NCBI GenBank assembly: GCA_028564675.1
Contig: JAOVVO010000013.1
Location: forward strand, 186,001-250,000
Direction of reading: 5' to 3'
Source: Onchocerca lupi
Taxonomy: Eukaryota; Nematoda; Chromadorea; Rhabditida; Onchocercidae
Length of the DNA stretch: 64,000 bases
The notes below the pieces were generated by a model. The model ran no database searches, had not been told where the DNA came from, and saw nothing but the letters and a program-made list of their open reading frames with translations. Both the position numbers and the translations under genes were made by a program. Every line of letters begins with the position of its first letter. Positions within the stretch are counted from its first letter, which is position 1. Below, one piece after another: positions 11,178 through 22,288 of the stretch.

Positions 11178-14100
11178 GTTGGTTAACTTTTTGATGAATT
11201 TTGAACTTGATCGTAATTTTTTCACTCCTATTACCAGCTAAAATTTTTTTCATTTGTCTTTAACTTTAAAGATAAATACAGGAACTTCCATTCAAATTAA
11301 GAAATTTAACATCGATAAGTAATAAAAAAGATGAAATAGTCGAACAATTGCTAACGAAAAAATGGATGAAACGAAACGGTTGATGGCTTACATGTTTCTG
11401 GAAACATTGTATAATCAGTTTTGATGTGACATGATGACACGAGAATCTTGTAAATTATGAAATGGGAATTGCATTCAAAATAGAGAATTTTTAGCAACAT
11501 CATTCTACTTTGCCGAATAAATCATGGTCATTCGACAGCTCACAAAGAATCTGGTCTGCTGATCGAACTCAATGGACAAATAAGTTCCAAAGTTCGACCG
11601 CTTGGACCACTTGGACTACTTGGACCACTTGGACTACTTGGACTACTTGGACTACTTGGACCACTTGGACCACTTGGACTGCTTGGTCCCCATGGACCTT
11701 ATCTCATAATATGCCATCACAAGAAGTACAGCATCCAAGAAATAGTCATGATAAATCTGCGCGCAGTACCAATCATCACGTCGATTTATCGACTTTAATA
11801 AGTAATTTTACGGCTGGTACAGATACTTCAAAGGGACCGATACGACTGACATTCGAAATACAGCATGAAGTTTCTTCTCTTCCTAGTAAGTACTTTTTCT
11901 AAAGAAGTATAAAAGTAATAAGGCCTGTTATAATGTTATATTTTTCACTTATGCTTTTTGGCATTCCTCGAAAAGCATCTATGATCGGTCTTTTCCAGAC
12001 ATAATTCGAGAATCAAACTTCTTGAAATTCTTGAAATAAATTCTTGTTGAAAGAAAAATTATCAGCTATGTTATTAATTTGCATATGTTGTAGTTCCCTT
12101 CTGAATCCTATTGTAATTTTTAATTTCAGGACAAATTAAGCCAATCCGTATACGTAGTGAACAAGTGACGAATGTGAAAACACATTTTCCGCATGCGGTT
12201 TCATCATTATTATCATCATCAACATTTGCTGGACAACAACAAAAATCGATGAAGAATCAAGGTTTCAGAAAGGTCATCAATGGTGTGCAAAGGCCACCTT
12301 GGATTGGTACCACTAAAAAGGATCTCTATACGATAGAACAAGATACAGTTGGGCCACCTGGCCAACAACTACCCAACAATTTGATTCGTAAACAATTTCC
12401 ATTAGCATCGCAGCCATCATCGATCAGGATGTCAGATAGATCCGTCGGATTATCAGCATTTTCGGCCGAAGTAGATGCTAACAACAGACCATTTAAGAGA
12501 AATGTTAGTGTTTGAAGCGACAGAATAATATGAAGTTAAAGCATTCATTTCTTTGAAATATTTAAAATTCTTTTCCATTGTTATATTACTCCCATCTTGT
12601 AAAACAAGGGAAATAGAAAAAAGATTAGTACTCGTTGCGACGCCACAATTTTTTAAGTGGCGCCATACTACAGCGTCATTTAAGAAATTTTTATTTAATA
12701 CCGCATTTTTTTTCCTTTTTTCTACGAAAAAATATTCGATTTCTTCTTGAAAATATATTTGTTTTAGTCATTTTCTATTTTAGCAGTCAAATATGATGCC
12801 ATCATCTCCTTTTACTTTAATAGTAAACGGACGACTAAAAGCGTTAGAATGCATGGATCTCAACTGTTTGTGTCCATTTTTCCATGGTATTCATCTGTTT
12901 AAATATTATATAAATTAATTTATCGCCATATATCATCTTTAATTTATAGCCAAGGTTAATCATCATTGTCATTTTATATTGATTGTATTGATAACAACAT
13001 AGTGATAACAATGATAGTGGCGATTTTTAGGTCCATTATTTTTAGTAATATACAAAATTATTTGGGCATAAGTCAATCAGAAAATCTAATGATTTAAGGT
13101 TCATTGACAAATTTGGGATGTTTTTTATCAGACGGGAAGGAATTTTCGAAAGCTATTCGCAAAGAGTATCGACAACTAAGTGCAGAAGAAAGGCGACGAT
13201 TTTACAGTGCTTTGAATAGATTGAAACGAAGTGGTGATTATGATAAGATTGCAGAATGGCATTCGAATCCAGAACTAAGTGGTGGAGCACATTCTGGGCC
13301 TGCTTTCTTGCCTTGGCACCGAGAATACCTTAAAAGGTTTCCTTAACCCTTTTTTCTTCTCATTTATTCAAGGATGAGCAGTAAATAATGATAACATCTT
13401 ATTTTTTAGCTAATCTACAATATATTTGTCCAAATGTTTTCCATAATATACTGTGATTTTCATCTATTTATGGATCAAATGAATCAACTTGGTCAATGAA
13501 ATGATTGCCAGTAATCTTCGATTATACAAGAAAGTTTATTGCAGATTAGAAATTGCTCTTCGACTTATCGATCCGGATGTGTCATTACCGTACTGGGATT
13601 CAACGCTTGAAAATGTGATTCCAGAAAGCACAGATACAGTATTATTTAGCGAAGAATTGATGGGAGAGAATGATAGAAATGGTAATATAATTAATGGTTT
13701 CATGTCTCACTGGATAACTCCTAAGGTTAGTTGTACCAATATTTTTTTTCAGAATATAATTTTCTAAAGTTATAAATAAACTATCTTAATGGGATATAAT
13801 AATGATAAATTGGTGAATAAGAGATGATAATAATAATGATAAATTTATGATGAATTGATTTTGATAGATATGAACATGGATTTATCTCATACAAAATTGA
13901 TTTCTAGGGACGACGCGTAATCAGGCAGCCCAAACAGGAAGGACGTCCTTTAAACGAAGATGATATTCAGGCTGTGATTAAACATTGGGATGTAATCGGT
14001 GTACTTGCTTATACCGCTCCTCAACCGGTTAATTTTCCGGCTTCTTTCGATTTTACACAAATTATTGAATAGTCATGATTTCTTTCAATAATTAATCATC

Positions 14101-17100
14101 CTCAAGTGATTTAGAACTACAAAAGCTAATTTCATCCAACACATATACATGCACTGTAGCATATAATGAATAAAATTAAAACGATCGAAAATTAGTTGCT
14201 AACATGGCAAATATCGGAAATCTCACTGAAATAGTTGATTTAATCATAGATGTTATGCGTAGAGTTATGAAATTTTTTAATTATTAAGTTTTTTAAATTA
14301 ATTTTGAAAGATTTAGACAATGTAAATGAGAAATACAGGGATGTAAGTATCCAACAGATTGGACATCACTCGAATATAGCCATGCAAATGCACTTGTATG
14401 GGTTGGTGGTGATATGTTTCATCAAACAACCTCTGCAAATGATCCATTATTCTTCCTCCATCATGCTTTTGTGGATAGCATTTGGGAATACTGGCGACAA
14501 TATCGACAAGTATTTATATTATTAAAACTTTAATTTAAATTCCATTCATACTGCCCCAGATATAAGCTTGCATATTTCTTAAATCTCCAAGAAAGTTCTG
14601 AGAAATCACAGCAATTCACAATTATTTCATAATTTGCAGAGTCGAGATGCACGGTCAAAAAGTTATCCGCCAGATCTACCAGAATGCAGTGGCGAAAATC
14701 ATTTTGCGCAAAATCCTATGCGACCGTTTGAACCGCTCAGAAATATTGACGGAATCAGCAATAATTATAACGAAAAACTGTACCAATATGCACCACGACC
14801 TGCATGCGCTAGAGGTCAGGATGAGGAGTGTGAAAGCGAGTAAGTGATAGTTTCTTCCTCTTTAACTAATTCGATTCTTTTGCAATTTTTAAATCTAACA
14901 ATTTCTGACTAACTTTAACGCGAAATGTTCCAAAGTTTATTGTGAAAAAAACAAAAATTAATTTGCTTATTTGGATTTCATGATTGTTGTGATGAAATTA
15001 ACCATCTACTTTGAAGAGTTTAGCAGAGGTAAAAGAGACAGAATTTGTGAAATCTATTTATAAACGAGTAAATTGACGGATAGACAAGAGTTTAGCTGAT
15101 CATGGAAGCAGTAAAACATGGATTCAGATTCCTATTCTGTGATTTATCACATGGAGACGCTCGATGTTCCACAAAAATACGTCTGGGCGGCAAATGCGAT
15201 GGTTATACACATCAGGAGAATCCGTGCTACAATGGTTATTGTCTATCCGGAATATGTATTAAAAGTGCATCAGTTCACCAGAAGCAAGATGAAATACTTT
15301 TTTAATTTCTTTCGTTCTTGGAATTTCAAATTTTTCAGTTTGGCAGAAGAAGAGGATAACTTGGAATCATTTTTGATTTCACTCATATTTTCCTTCTACT
15401 TTTCAATCTATATAAATAAAAATGTAAATGTTATCTGTACTTCTGAATGATCTCCGCAAGTCCTTCACCGATTCTTTTCAAACTTTGACACAATCTTGCA
15501 TTCGAATAGAAGCGTGTTTTTATATAAACATACTTACTTTTTCACGTGTCACGTCGTGAAAATTAAAAGTGAGGGACGGAGTTTATTGACTCTGCCTTTC
15601 TTTTTTCTCTCATTCTCCTTCTTCCTTCCATCTCTCGAATAATAATTAATGATTAATAACTAATAATAAGTAATAATAATAATAAAGTAGTAATAAAAAT
15701 AATAATTCCCGTCTTCCTTTTTTTCTCTCATTCTCCCTCTATCTCTCATCTCTTTCTCTCTGTTGCTATGCTTATTACATTATGTGGATTTATCCAAGGA
15801 AAGAAGGAAAAAAAAAAATGATAAGAAGAATTAAAATGCTTTCTGATATGGCATATAAATAAAAAAATTTTTGCATTTGTAACAAATCCGAAAAAAAAAT
15901 TTTAAATACCTGTTAAAATTTGAATTTGAAATTCTTTTTCTTTAATAAAAATTAGCTTAATTTGTTTGAAAAAAGGTATCAATTTAATTTAAACAAATTT
16001 TATTACATTAATTCTAAATATTTTTTGGAATCAGTCTTTTTTCTCAGTTAATCTTCTCCGACTAGTCTTTTTTCTCAGTTAATCTTCTCCGACTTAATTT
16101 TGATTTAACTTAATTTGATTTAAATTTAACGTTAAAATATTAACTCATAACTTTCTTCATTTTTGCTTAGACTAAATATTCAAATCCGTCAGAAATATTG
16201 GTGACTTATAATTTAATATAATGATACTTATTCTTTCTTTTTTAAATTTTATTCAAATTATACCTTCATTTGTTTATTTTTATCCATTTATCTATGACTT
16301 GTGCTTACAAATCGCGAACAAAGTTCTCAATCAATTGGGAATGACATTACCGAATCGATCTGCTGCTGCTTCGCTCGATGTAGAATTACATCGCGAATAA
16401 AATTACAATTCGCCTGATCTTTTATCATATGTGCAATCAGATACTCCTAGGTTAAAGTTTGAGCAAAAAGACATTTACGATCAAATAATGTAAACTGTCA
16501 GTAAGGAAGTTGGAGAAATCTTCTTTTTAGATGCACCAGGAGGAACTGGTAAAACGTTCCTAATTAGATTGATTCTGGCAATAGTTCGATCCCAAAATGG
16601 CATAGCCTTAGCTCTTGCATTGTCCGGATTAGCTGCAAAATTGCTACCAGGTGAAAGAACTGCTCATTCCGCTTTGAAATTGATATCGAGCATACAATTC
16701 ATTGAAACTTCCACTGTAACATTTCCAAAACATCCGGCATGGAAAAAGTATTGCAAAATACAAACTTATTGTTTGATATGAATGTACAATGGCGCACAAA
16801 AAATCGGTCGAAGCTCTTGATCGATCATTACAAGATTTGCATGGAAATATCAAACTATTTTGGAACGCATTAATATTGCTTTCAGGAGATTACAGGCGAA
16901 CATTACTTGTAATTCCTCGATCGACACCAGCGGACGAAATAAATAATTGCCTGAAATACTGTACTTTGGGGCGATACGTAAAGACGGTAAAATTAATTAC
17001 AAATATGCGTGTTCAGCTGCATAACGATCAGTCAGCTAGAATATTCTCACATCAATTGCTGAAAATTGGGAACGGAAAGGTGCCGGTTGATCTGACACAG

Positions 17101-20100
17101 GACGAATTTCATTGCCTCATAACTTTTTCAATTTAAACATCAAATGAAGAGTTTGTTGAAAAAGTATTTTGCGATATTCAGAGTAATTATAAGAATCATG
17201 AATGGCTGAGTGAAGGAACCATTCTTGCGGCCAAGAACAAAGACGTCAACGAACTTAACAATATTATACATTCTGACATTCAAAGCGAGACAGTCACATT
17301 TAAGTCTATCGCCACTGTTGTAGAAGCAGATAAAGCGATTACGAATCCAACAGAATTTTTGAATTCACTCTCGATCTGCCAGGGATGCCATCGCATGAAC
17401 GCAATTGAAAACCGGTGTGCCAATTATCATGTTGCGAAATATCAACCAGCCAAAACTTTGCAACGGCATGCAACTTGCAGTAAAAAAATTAATGAGCAAT
17501 GTCGTAGAAGCAACAATCTTGACAGGAACTTTCAAAGGTGAAGATGTCCTTATTCCTTGCATTCTTATGATTCAAATCGATATACCATTTCAGTTTAAGA
17601 GATTACAATTCCCAATTCGATTAACGTTTAGAGACGGATTGCTTTTCACATGGACAATTATATGTTGCGTGTTCTAGATTTGGTAAAGCAGACATTCTTT
17701 ATATCTACATAGACAATGGAACAACAAAAAATATTGTATACTCACAAATATTGTGAAATTAAACATATTAGATGTGGGCAAAAACCGAAAGATGTCAAAT
17801 AATGCCATGACAGTAATTATAAACAAGAAATAATAAAGGTAAGTGGCGCGACATAGTTTTAAAGGGATGACAAACATGCTTGTGTTTGATAAACGACAAA
17901 AATCGACGTAGCAATAGAAACAGTTCGGAGTTCTACGGGGTTCCAATTCGACAGTCCAAAGCGATACAACAGTAGCAATAATCGGACAGTTCACTTGAAT
18001 GTATTCTTCTCTATTATTGAACAAAGGAAAGAATAACCAGTGATTAACTTCCTAGATGTTCTCTGATAATTGTTTGGTTACGAAGAAATATTCTTCATCA
18101 TTCAATAAAACATTCCTCAACAGCATTCATCTCTGCCCACAAGACACAAGAAACCTCTTCACACTTATTGCTGATCTATTCTAATCACAATAGCAAGAAT
18201 CAAGTCTCCAATCCAACCAAACTATTAATCAAATTACAAAGTATCAGCTTTTTTTCCCAACACTAGAAACATGTGCGTCCCCTTTTCTTTGTTTCCACTT
18301 AACCAGACTGAGCTACAGCACGCGTGTATAAAAATATATGCGTTTTCGATTGCAAAGTTGTGTCAAAATTTCAAAGCAATAGGTAAGGTTTTTTCGAAAT
18401 CTAAGATTTTGAATTAATATAGATAAGACGCGTGTTTAAGAACTTCCGGAGGTTTAAGATTTTGAACAAACGAACATTGATGTTTTTATTTATATAGATC
18501 AGATGGAGCCGGACACGCGAAGTGTGGCCGGCCTCCGTATACTGGCTGGATCGGCCACGTCGAGCGTGGCCGAGTCCAGTAGTATATAATATTTTGGAAT
18601 GTTAAGCATTTATCTTCATTTTTTATTTTTTTCAATCATATCTTTTGTCATGTTATGTTTTAAACTAAATTTCGTTTTTTCTTCTTATTTCAGACAGGCC
18701 GGATTAGTGAAAAAAGAGCCAGAAGTATAGAAGAGGTAACTTTAGGGCCTACAACAACACTAATCACAACAACGACAAAAACAGAAATTGAAAAGGTTCA
18801 GTATGAAAGCAGAATTAATCTCCATCATGTTTCCCACTCATTCTTTTTTTCTATATCACCTGTTGGAATGTCCAACAATTTTCCTGATGAGGCATAGAAC
18901 AAGTATTTTCATTCTGAAGGGAAAATTTCATACAAATCTGATCTAAGCCAGTGATCAATTTGCTTGAATATTCTCTATTAATCGCTTATAACATGAACGA
19001 AGAATCACTGTTTCGTCAAGCAATAAAAATTCGGTATTTTACAAGCAAGGGCTCACGGGAAATATTGTTATTAGTCGTTTAATCTTTTTATTTGATTAAT
19101 TAAGTATTTTCAGGTAATCTTTCATTCCAGGAACAATGCTATAATGGTCATGAATGCTGCTCAGTTTGGGCCAGTAAAGGTGAATGTAAGGCAAACGAGG
19201 TAATAATGCTGGAATGGTGTTCTGTATCCTGTCATACGTGTACTCCACAATATGATACTACTTCTGGCAAGTTTTCTCGCTTTATTTATGTGTTATAGGC
19301 TCTGAATAGCTTATCAGTAGATCTCTGGAATCCGCTGATATAATCAAAGATGAAAGTTTGAATATACTATTGCGGTTCATGAACAAGCAGTGATTGTTAG
19401 AATTCTGAGGATGATAAATATATTACAAGAAATGAAGAAATTAGCGAGTAATCACTCTCCGCAGTATCCCTGATATAGCTTAAATATTATAGATAAAAAA
19501 TTATTAACCAATACTTTCTAGGATTTATGTCTTTATTTTTATCTTTTACAATCAGTACTGTCCTTCTACTTCATTCACAGTCTAATTATCCACAAATATT
19601 GTTTACAGATAAATAGAAAAACTATTCTGTCATTCTGAGTATAAATTAATGAGATTTTTGAACTGAAATTTATTCGCTTTATCTCATTCTTAGAGTTTGT
19701 CATTCTTTAACCCTTTTCACCTTTCTGTCTCGTGTACTAGCATAATTACCAAATTTTCCTTCTTTGAATTCCTTTCCCATTCTTTAGTCTAAGGCATCTT
19801 TTTTTTGTGTATTTTATATGTAGTCAAAAATGCTACGCACATTTTCACATCATTTATGCTTCGTTCATTGTTTGGAGTTTTATTTAATGACTGCTGCTTA
19901 TATAGAAATATTTTATTATGCTTGCATTGAATCACTTGTGCTTCATATTTTGTAATTTCTTTGCCATTGGCAGTAATCCTTTGATTCAGTTTTCACAGCT
20001 TCTTCAGCTGTGATTTCATACTTCCGTAACTGATGTGTCACTTAGAATTACATCTAGTAGCTGGTTTCCTCTGAAATTCCCCCCAGGATAGTTGGAGTGG

Positions 20101-20554
20101 GAAATGAAGCTGTTATATTCGATAAAGCGAATGATTGGAGGAATTGTGGGACGAAGTGTTTTCAATCTATTTTCAAACTTTTAATGAGTACGACGTCTTG
20201 CTTGATTGAATGAAGAGCAGGCATTGAATGTGTGCTTCAGGAGGCAATTTTTGGTAAGTAGAACCGGCGCTGTGGGATGAACCAAACGTTGAGTTAAATT
20301 CATTAAGTTCTTCATACGACTCATAATCCTCCGCAGCATTGACAATTTCAGTTCAAATCTTCTTGCTATCATTTTGATTGAGGTCAAATGAATGAAATGA
20401 ATGCTTGGTTACAGAATGCTCAGATAGACATTCACGGTGCGCGATATGGGCTTCTGAAGATGAATGTCAGAAGAATCAGCTATGGATGGCTGAAAATTGT
20501 CGAATGAGCTGTGGACGATGCCATAAACTACGAGTGGACATTTGTCGATTGTGA
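11022..20554 (+). CDS. Tyrosinase with signal peptide, WxxW repeat and two ShK modules (gene B)
   Basis: Second tandem tyrosinase, about 820 codons. Exons: 11022-11177, 11495-11885, 12130-12503, 12784-12886, 13099-13336, 13545-13725, 13908-14027, 14339-14509, 14640-14839, 15128-15272, 18694-18795 (or to 18735), 19131-19266, 20415-20554. It starts with a hydrophobic signal peptide (MYILPSLITVFTLLACSIG), so it is secreted. Residues of about 53-310 are Ser/Thr/Pro-rich with a Trp repeat. CuA is intact: EWH, GGAHSGP and PWHREY (13099-13336), followed by LPYWDS. The CuB exon reads HANAL where gene A reads HGNAH, so the second CuB histidine is replaced by Leu (codon 14393-14395). The final FFLHHAFVD is kept. 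A Cys-rich knot and two ShK modules (types A and B) end the protein. The 15273-18693 intron contains a Helitron helicase relic. The intron before the last exon appears to use a GC donor. Confidence 0.88.
11600..11698 (+). repeat. Coding 9-bp tandem repeat, 11 units, in tyrosinase B
   Basis: Eleven head-to-tail units of the form ACTTGGACC/T (first GCTTGGACC, last two GCTTGGTCC and CCATGGACC). In the frame set by phase-0 splicing from exon 1, each unit encodes Thr-Trp-Thr, so Trp falls at every third residue, 11 times. Another open frame would give Gly-Pro-Leu / Gly-Leu-Leu triplets, but it is not reached by the available splice phases. The number of units is likely polymorphic. Confidence 0.85.
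15597..15765. repeat. Paired polypyrimidine tracts flanking a TAA-rich core
   Basis: Two nearly identical CT-rich stretches (both containing TTTTTTCTCTCATTCTCC) enclose about 70 bp of TAA/AATAAT repeats inside the large intron of tyrosinase B. Simple-sequence DNA; no coding content. Confidence 0.6.
16033..16094. repeat. Perfect 31-bp direct duplication
   Basis: Two adjacent copies of a 31-base unit beginning AGTCTTTTTTCTCAGTTAAT start at 16033 and 16064, in the tyrosinase B intron about 200 bases before the helicase relic. Copies look identical, so the duplication is probably recent. Confidence 0.75.
16300..17756 (+). pseudogene. Helitron-type PIF1 helicase remnant
   Basis: Decayed C-terminal helicase domain of a Helitron Rep/Hel protein, lying in sense orientation within the tyrosinase B intron. 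Readable blocks in order: LGMTLPNRSAA (from 16335); Walker A DAPGGTGKTF (about 16530-16560) and GLAAKLLPGERTAHSALKL; ECTMAHKKS (about 16780); GDYRRTLLVIPRSTPADE and TNMRVQLHND; KTGVPIIMLRNINQPKLCNG; FKRLQFPIRLTF; and, in a different frame, FSHGQLYVACSRFGK ending at a stop at 17754-17756. In-frame stops at 16398, 16491 and 17134, at least three frameshifts, and loss of the segment between FPIRLTF and FSHGQ (where the conserved QGQS motif should lie) show it is dead. No Rep/HUH domain was seen upstream. Confidence 0.85.
18505..18579. repeat. Two adjacent GC-rich hairpins
   Basis: Hairpin 1 (18505-18536): GGAGCCGGACAC pairs, with bulges, with GTGTGGCCGGCCTCC around a GCGAA loop. Hairpin 2 (about 18545-18579): CTGGATCGGCCACG pairs with CGTGGCCGAGTCCAG around a TCGA loop. 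The pair is strikingly GC-rich in DNA that is otherwise about 70 percent AT, and lies about 115 bases before the acceptor at 18693. Confidence 0.7.
19267..20414 (+). other. Predicted GC-AG intron in tyrosinase B
   Basis: The exon ends TCTG and the intron begins GCAAGT. The only nearby GT would leave phase 2, but the next exon (20415, AA then TGC) needs phase 1, as in the homologous gene A junction. The GC donor restores the frame. The spliced product joins ShK type A to ShK type B. Confidence 0.6.
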
Positions 20555-22288
20555 CAAATATGAGTGATTGAGCAGTCCCATTCAAATAATATATTTATAT
20601 ATTGGATTTTTATTTGTTTTTTCATACACTATATTATTTTACGAATTCCAATCTCGCTAAGTAATGAATAATACTGATGTATGTAGAAAGAACTTGTGCT
20701 TCAGTAGCGTAAAGAAACTTAGGGAATATTTACCCAAGCTATTTTCACCTAACACTCCTTGGTATCATAAAAGATCTAGGTTATAAGAATCCATAATAAT
20801 AAGAATGCTGGCATTCCTAGACAAACCGAAATTCATCATGGCAGTGTTTTGATAGCATAGTAATGCCAATATTATGAGCCTAATTTTGCCAGTTTTATAA
20901 AAAAATTCTATGAAGTCATTTTTTCGACATTCTCAGAAAGCTCCTCGTGAAAAAAATTTCAGGCATGAAGTCTTGCATTTGCACAAGTTACCTGCAATTT
21001 TTCTAGTGATATATTATAATGGAGTGTAATTTTGATATTTGTAAAGATCGACATTTCCAGAATACCAACTTTCTCCCAATTTCCACTCGACATAAAAGAA
21101 AGAACAAATTGTAATTTGATAACATTGAATTATAAGTCCCATTATTCACATTGAAATGAGATTGGATTTACATAAAACTAAGAAAAAAAAAATCATCTTT
21201 GCCAATCATTTTCAGTAAGGCCAATCGGACATCAATTGATCTCGAATGTCTCAAATGAATAATTTGTGGTAAAATACGATTTGAATAACTGGACAATTCA
21301 ATTAAATATATGTTTTCATCAGTAAGCTGACTTCATAAAATGTTAAGCTGTCAAATTACTTTCAGAACTATTTATCAAGACTGGTACTTTATTAATATTT
21401 ACTAATGTAGCAACATTTTCGCTACTCACTCTTTAGCTTAGTTTTTAAAACGATGAAACTGGAATCATCCATATTTATTGTTCCAATGACCGTTGTCCTG
21501 CGTGATTGTACAATATTTAGAATATTTATACAAATATACTTCACTTCACTAACGAAACGTAATATATGCACAAAAAACATGTACGTACAAAGCATCAAAT
21601 AGTTTATAATCACTTAGCTAAACTATCTAATTACGCTGAGCTAAACTATTCCATAACGCTTAACCCTGGCAGTTGTATATTTATTGCTTTTAATTAGCCC
21701 AGCGATTTTAAAAACAACAAACTACGGCATTTAATATACAATGTTTTTCAATTAGGCTGCATTTACTCAGATAGACTCTTCCAAAACAGAAGTAAAATAA
21801 AAAGTAGTATAGGCATAAAACTTCTACTAAAATATTCGAAATTTGGGACATTCAATCCAGAGCTCCCATAGACAATGCAACTATATGCTGAATAAAGCCA
21901 AGTGTCAATCTTTCAAAAGGGGATTGTGAAGCAACAATTTAGCAGTTTATTGTAATTAACTATTGGTTTTAATGCTGACAGTAAAAAAGCCAACAAATAA
22001 ACAAAATAAAAGGAATGTTACGATTAATAAATATTACAACAATATCAACATATACATGACTGTGATGTATAAAAAATTAGTCACAAATATAAACCTACTT
22101 TCAGTATATTAACCATTTAAACCACTTTTTTCTTTTCTTTTCTTTTTTTTTTTATAGAAATGTAAAAAACCAAATGAGAATATGTTGAATTTAATTTGGT
22201 CCCAAATCCAATGTTTCTCTCATGTCTTGAAATTCTAATGCAAATATGGATTCTCAGATTTTCATGGTACCCTTAGAGATCACAAATA
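20555..22288. other. Convergent intergenic region between tyrosinase B and the semaphorin gene
   Basis: AT-rich, no supported exon on either strand. It should hold both 3' UTRs (tyrosinase B from the left, semaphorin from the right). No canonical AATAAA was found close to the tyrosinase B stop; only AATAATATATT-like sequence occurs about 30 bases after it. Confidence 0.45.

Larger units (their letters stand above)
16300..18590 (+). mobile_element. Degraded Helitron insertion in a tyrosinase B intron (ends approximate)
   Basis: Contains the helicase relic, then about 750 bp of unassigned DNA with repeated TATATAGAT-like sequence, then two GC-rich hairpins. Helitrons end in a short hairpin near a CTRR tail, so the hairpins are candidates for the right end, but no clear CTRR-T boundary was found. 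The left end was not found. It sits wholly within the 15273-18693 intron and leaves the coding exons intact. Confidence 0.5.

Noticed and set aside
14304..14525. 73-codon ORF over the CuB exon
   Set aside because: Out of frame with the conserved CuB motif, which reads correctly in the frame starting 14339.
18505..18579. tRNA or bacterial-type terminator
   Set aside because: No cloverleaf, no A/B box and no T-run after the stems; eukaryotic intron context.
20181..20387. 68-codon minus-strand ORF next to the last tyrosinase B exon
   Set aside because: Lies in the GC-AG intron, no recognisable content, no splice partners on the minus strand.
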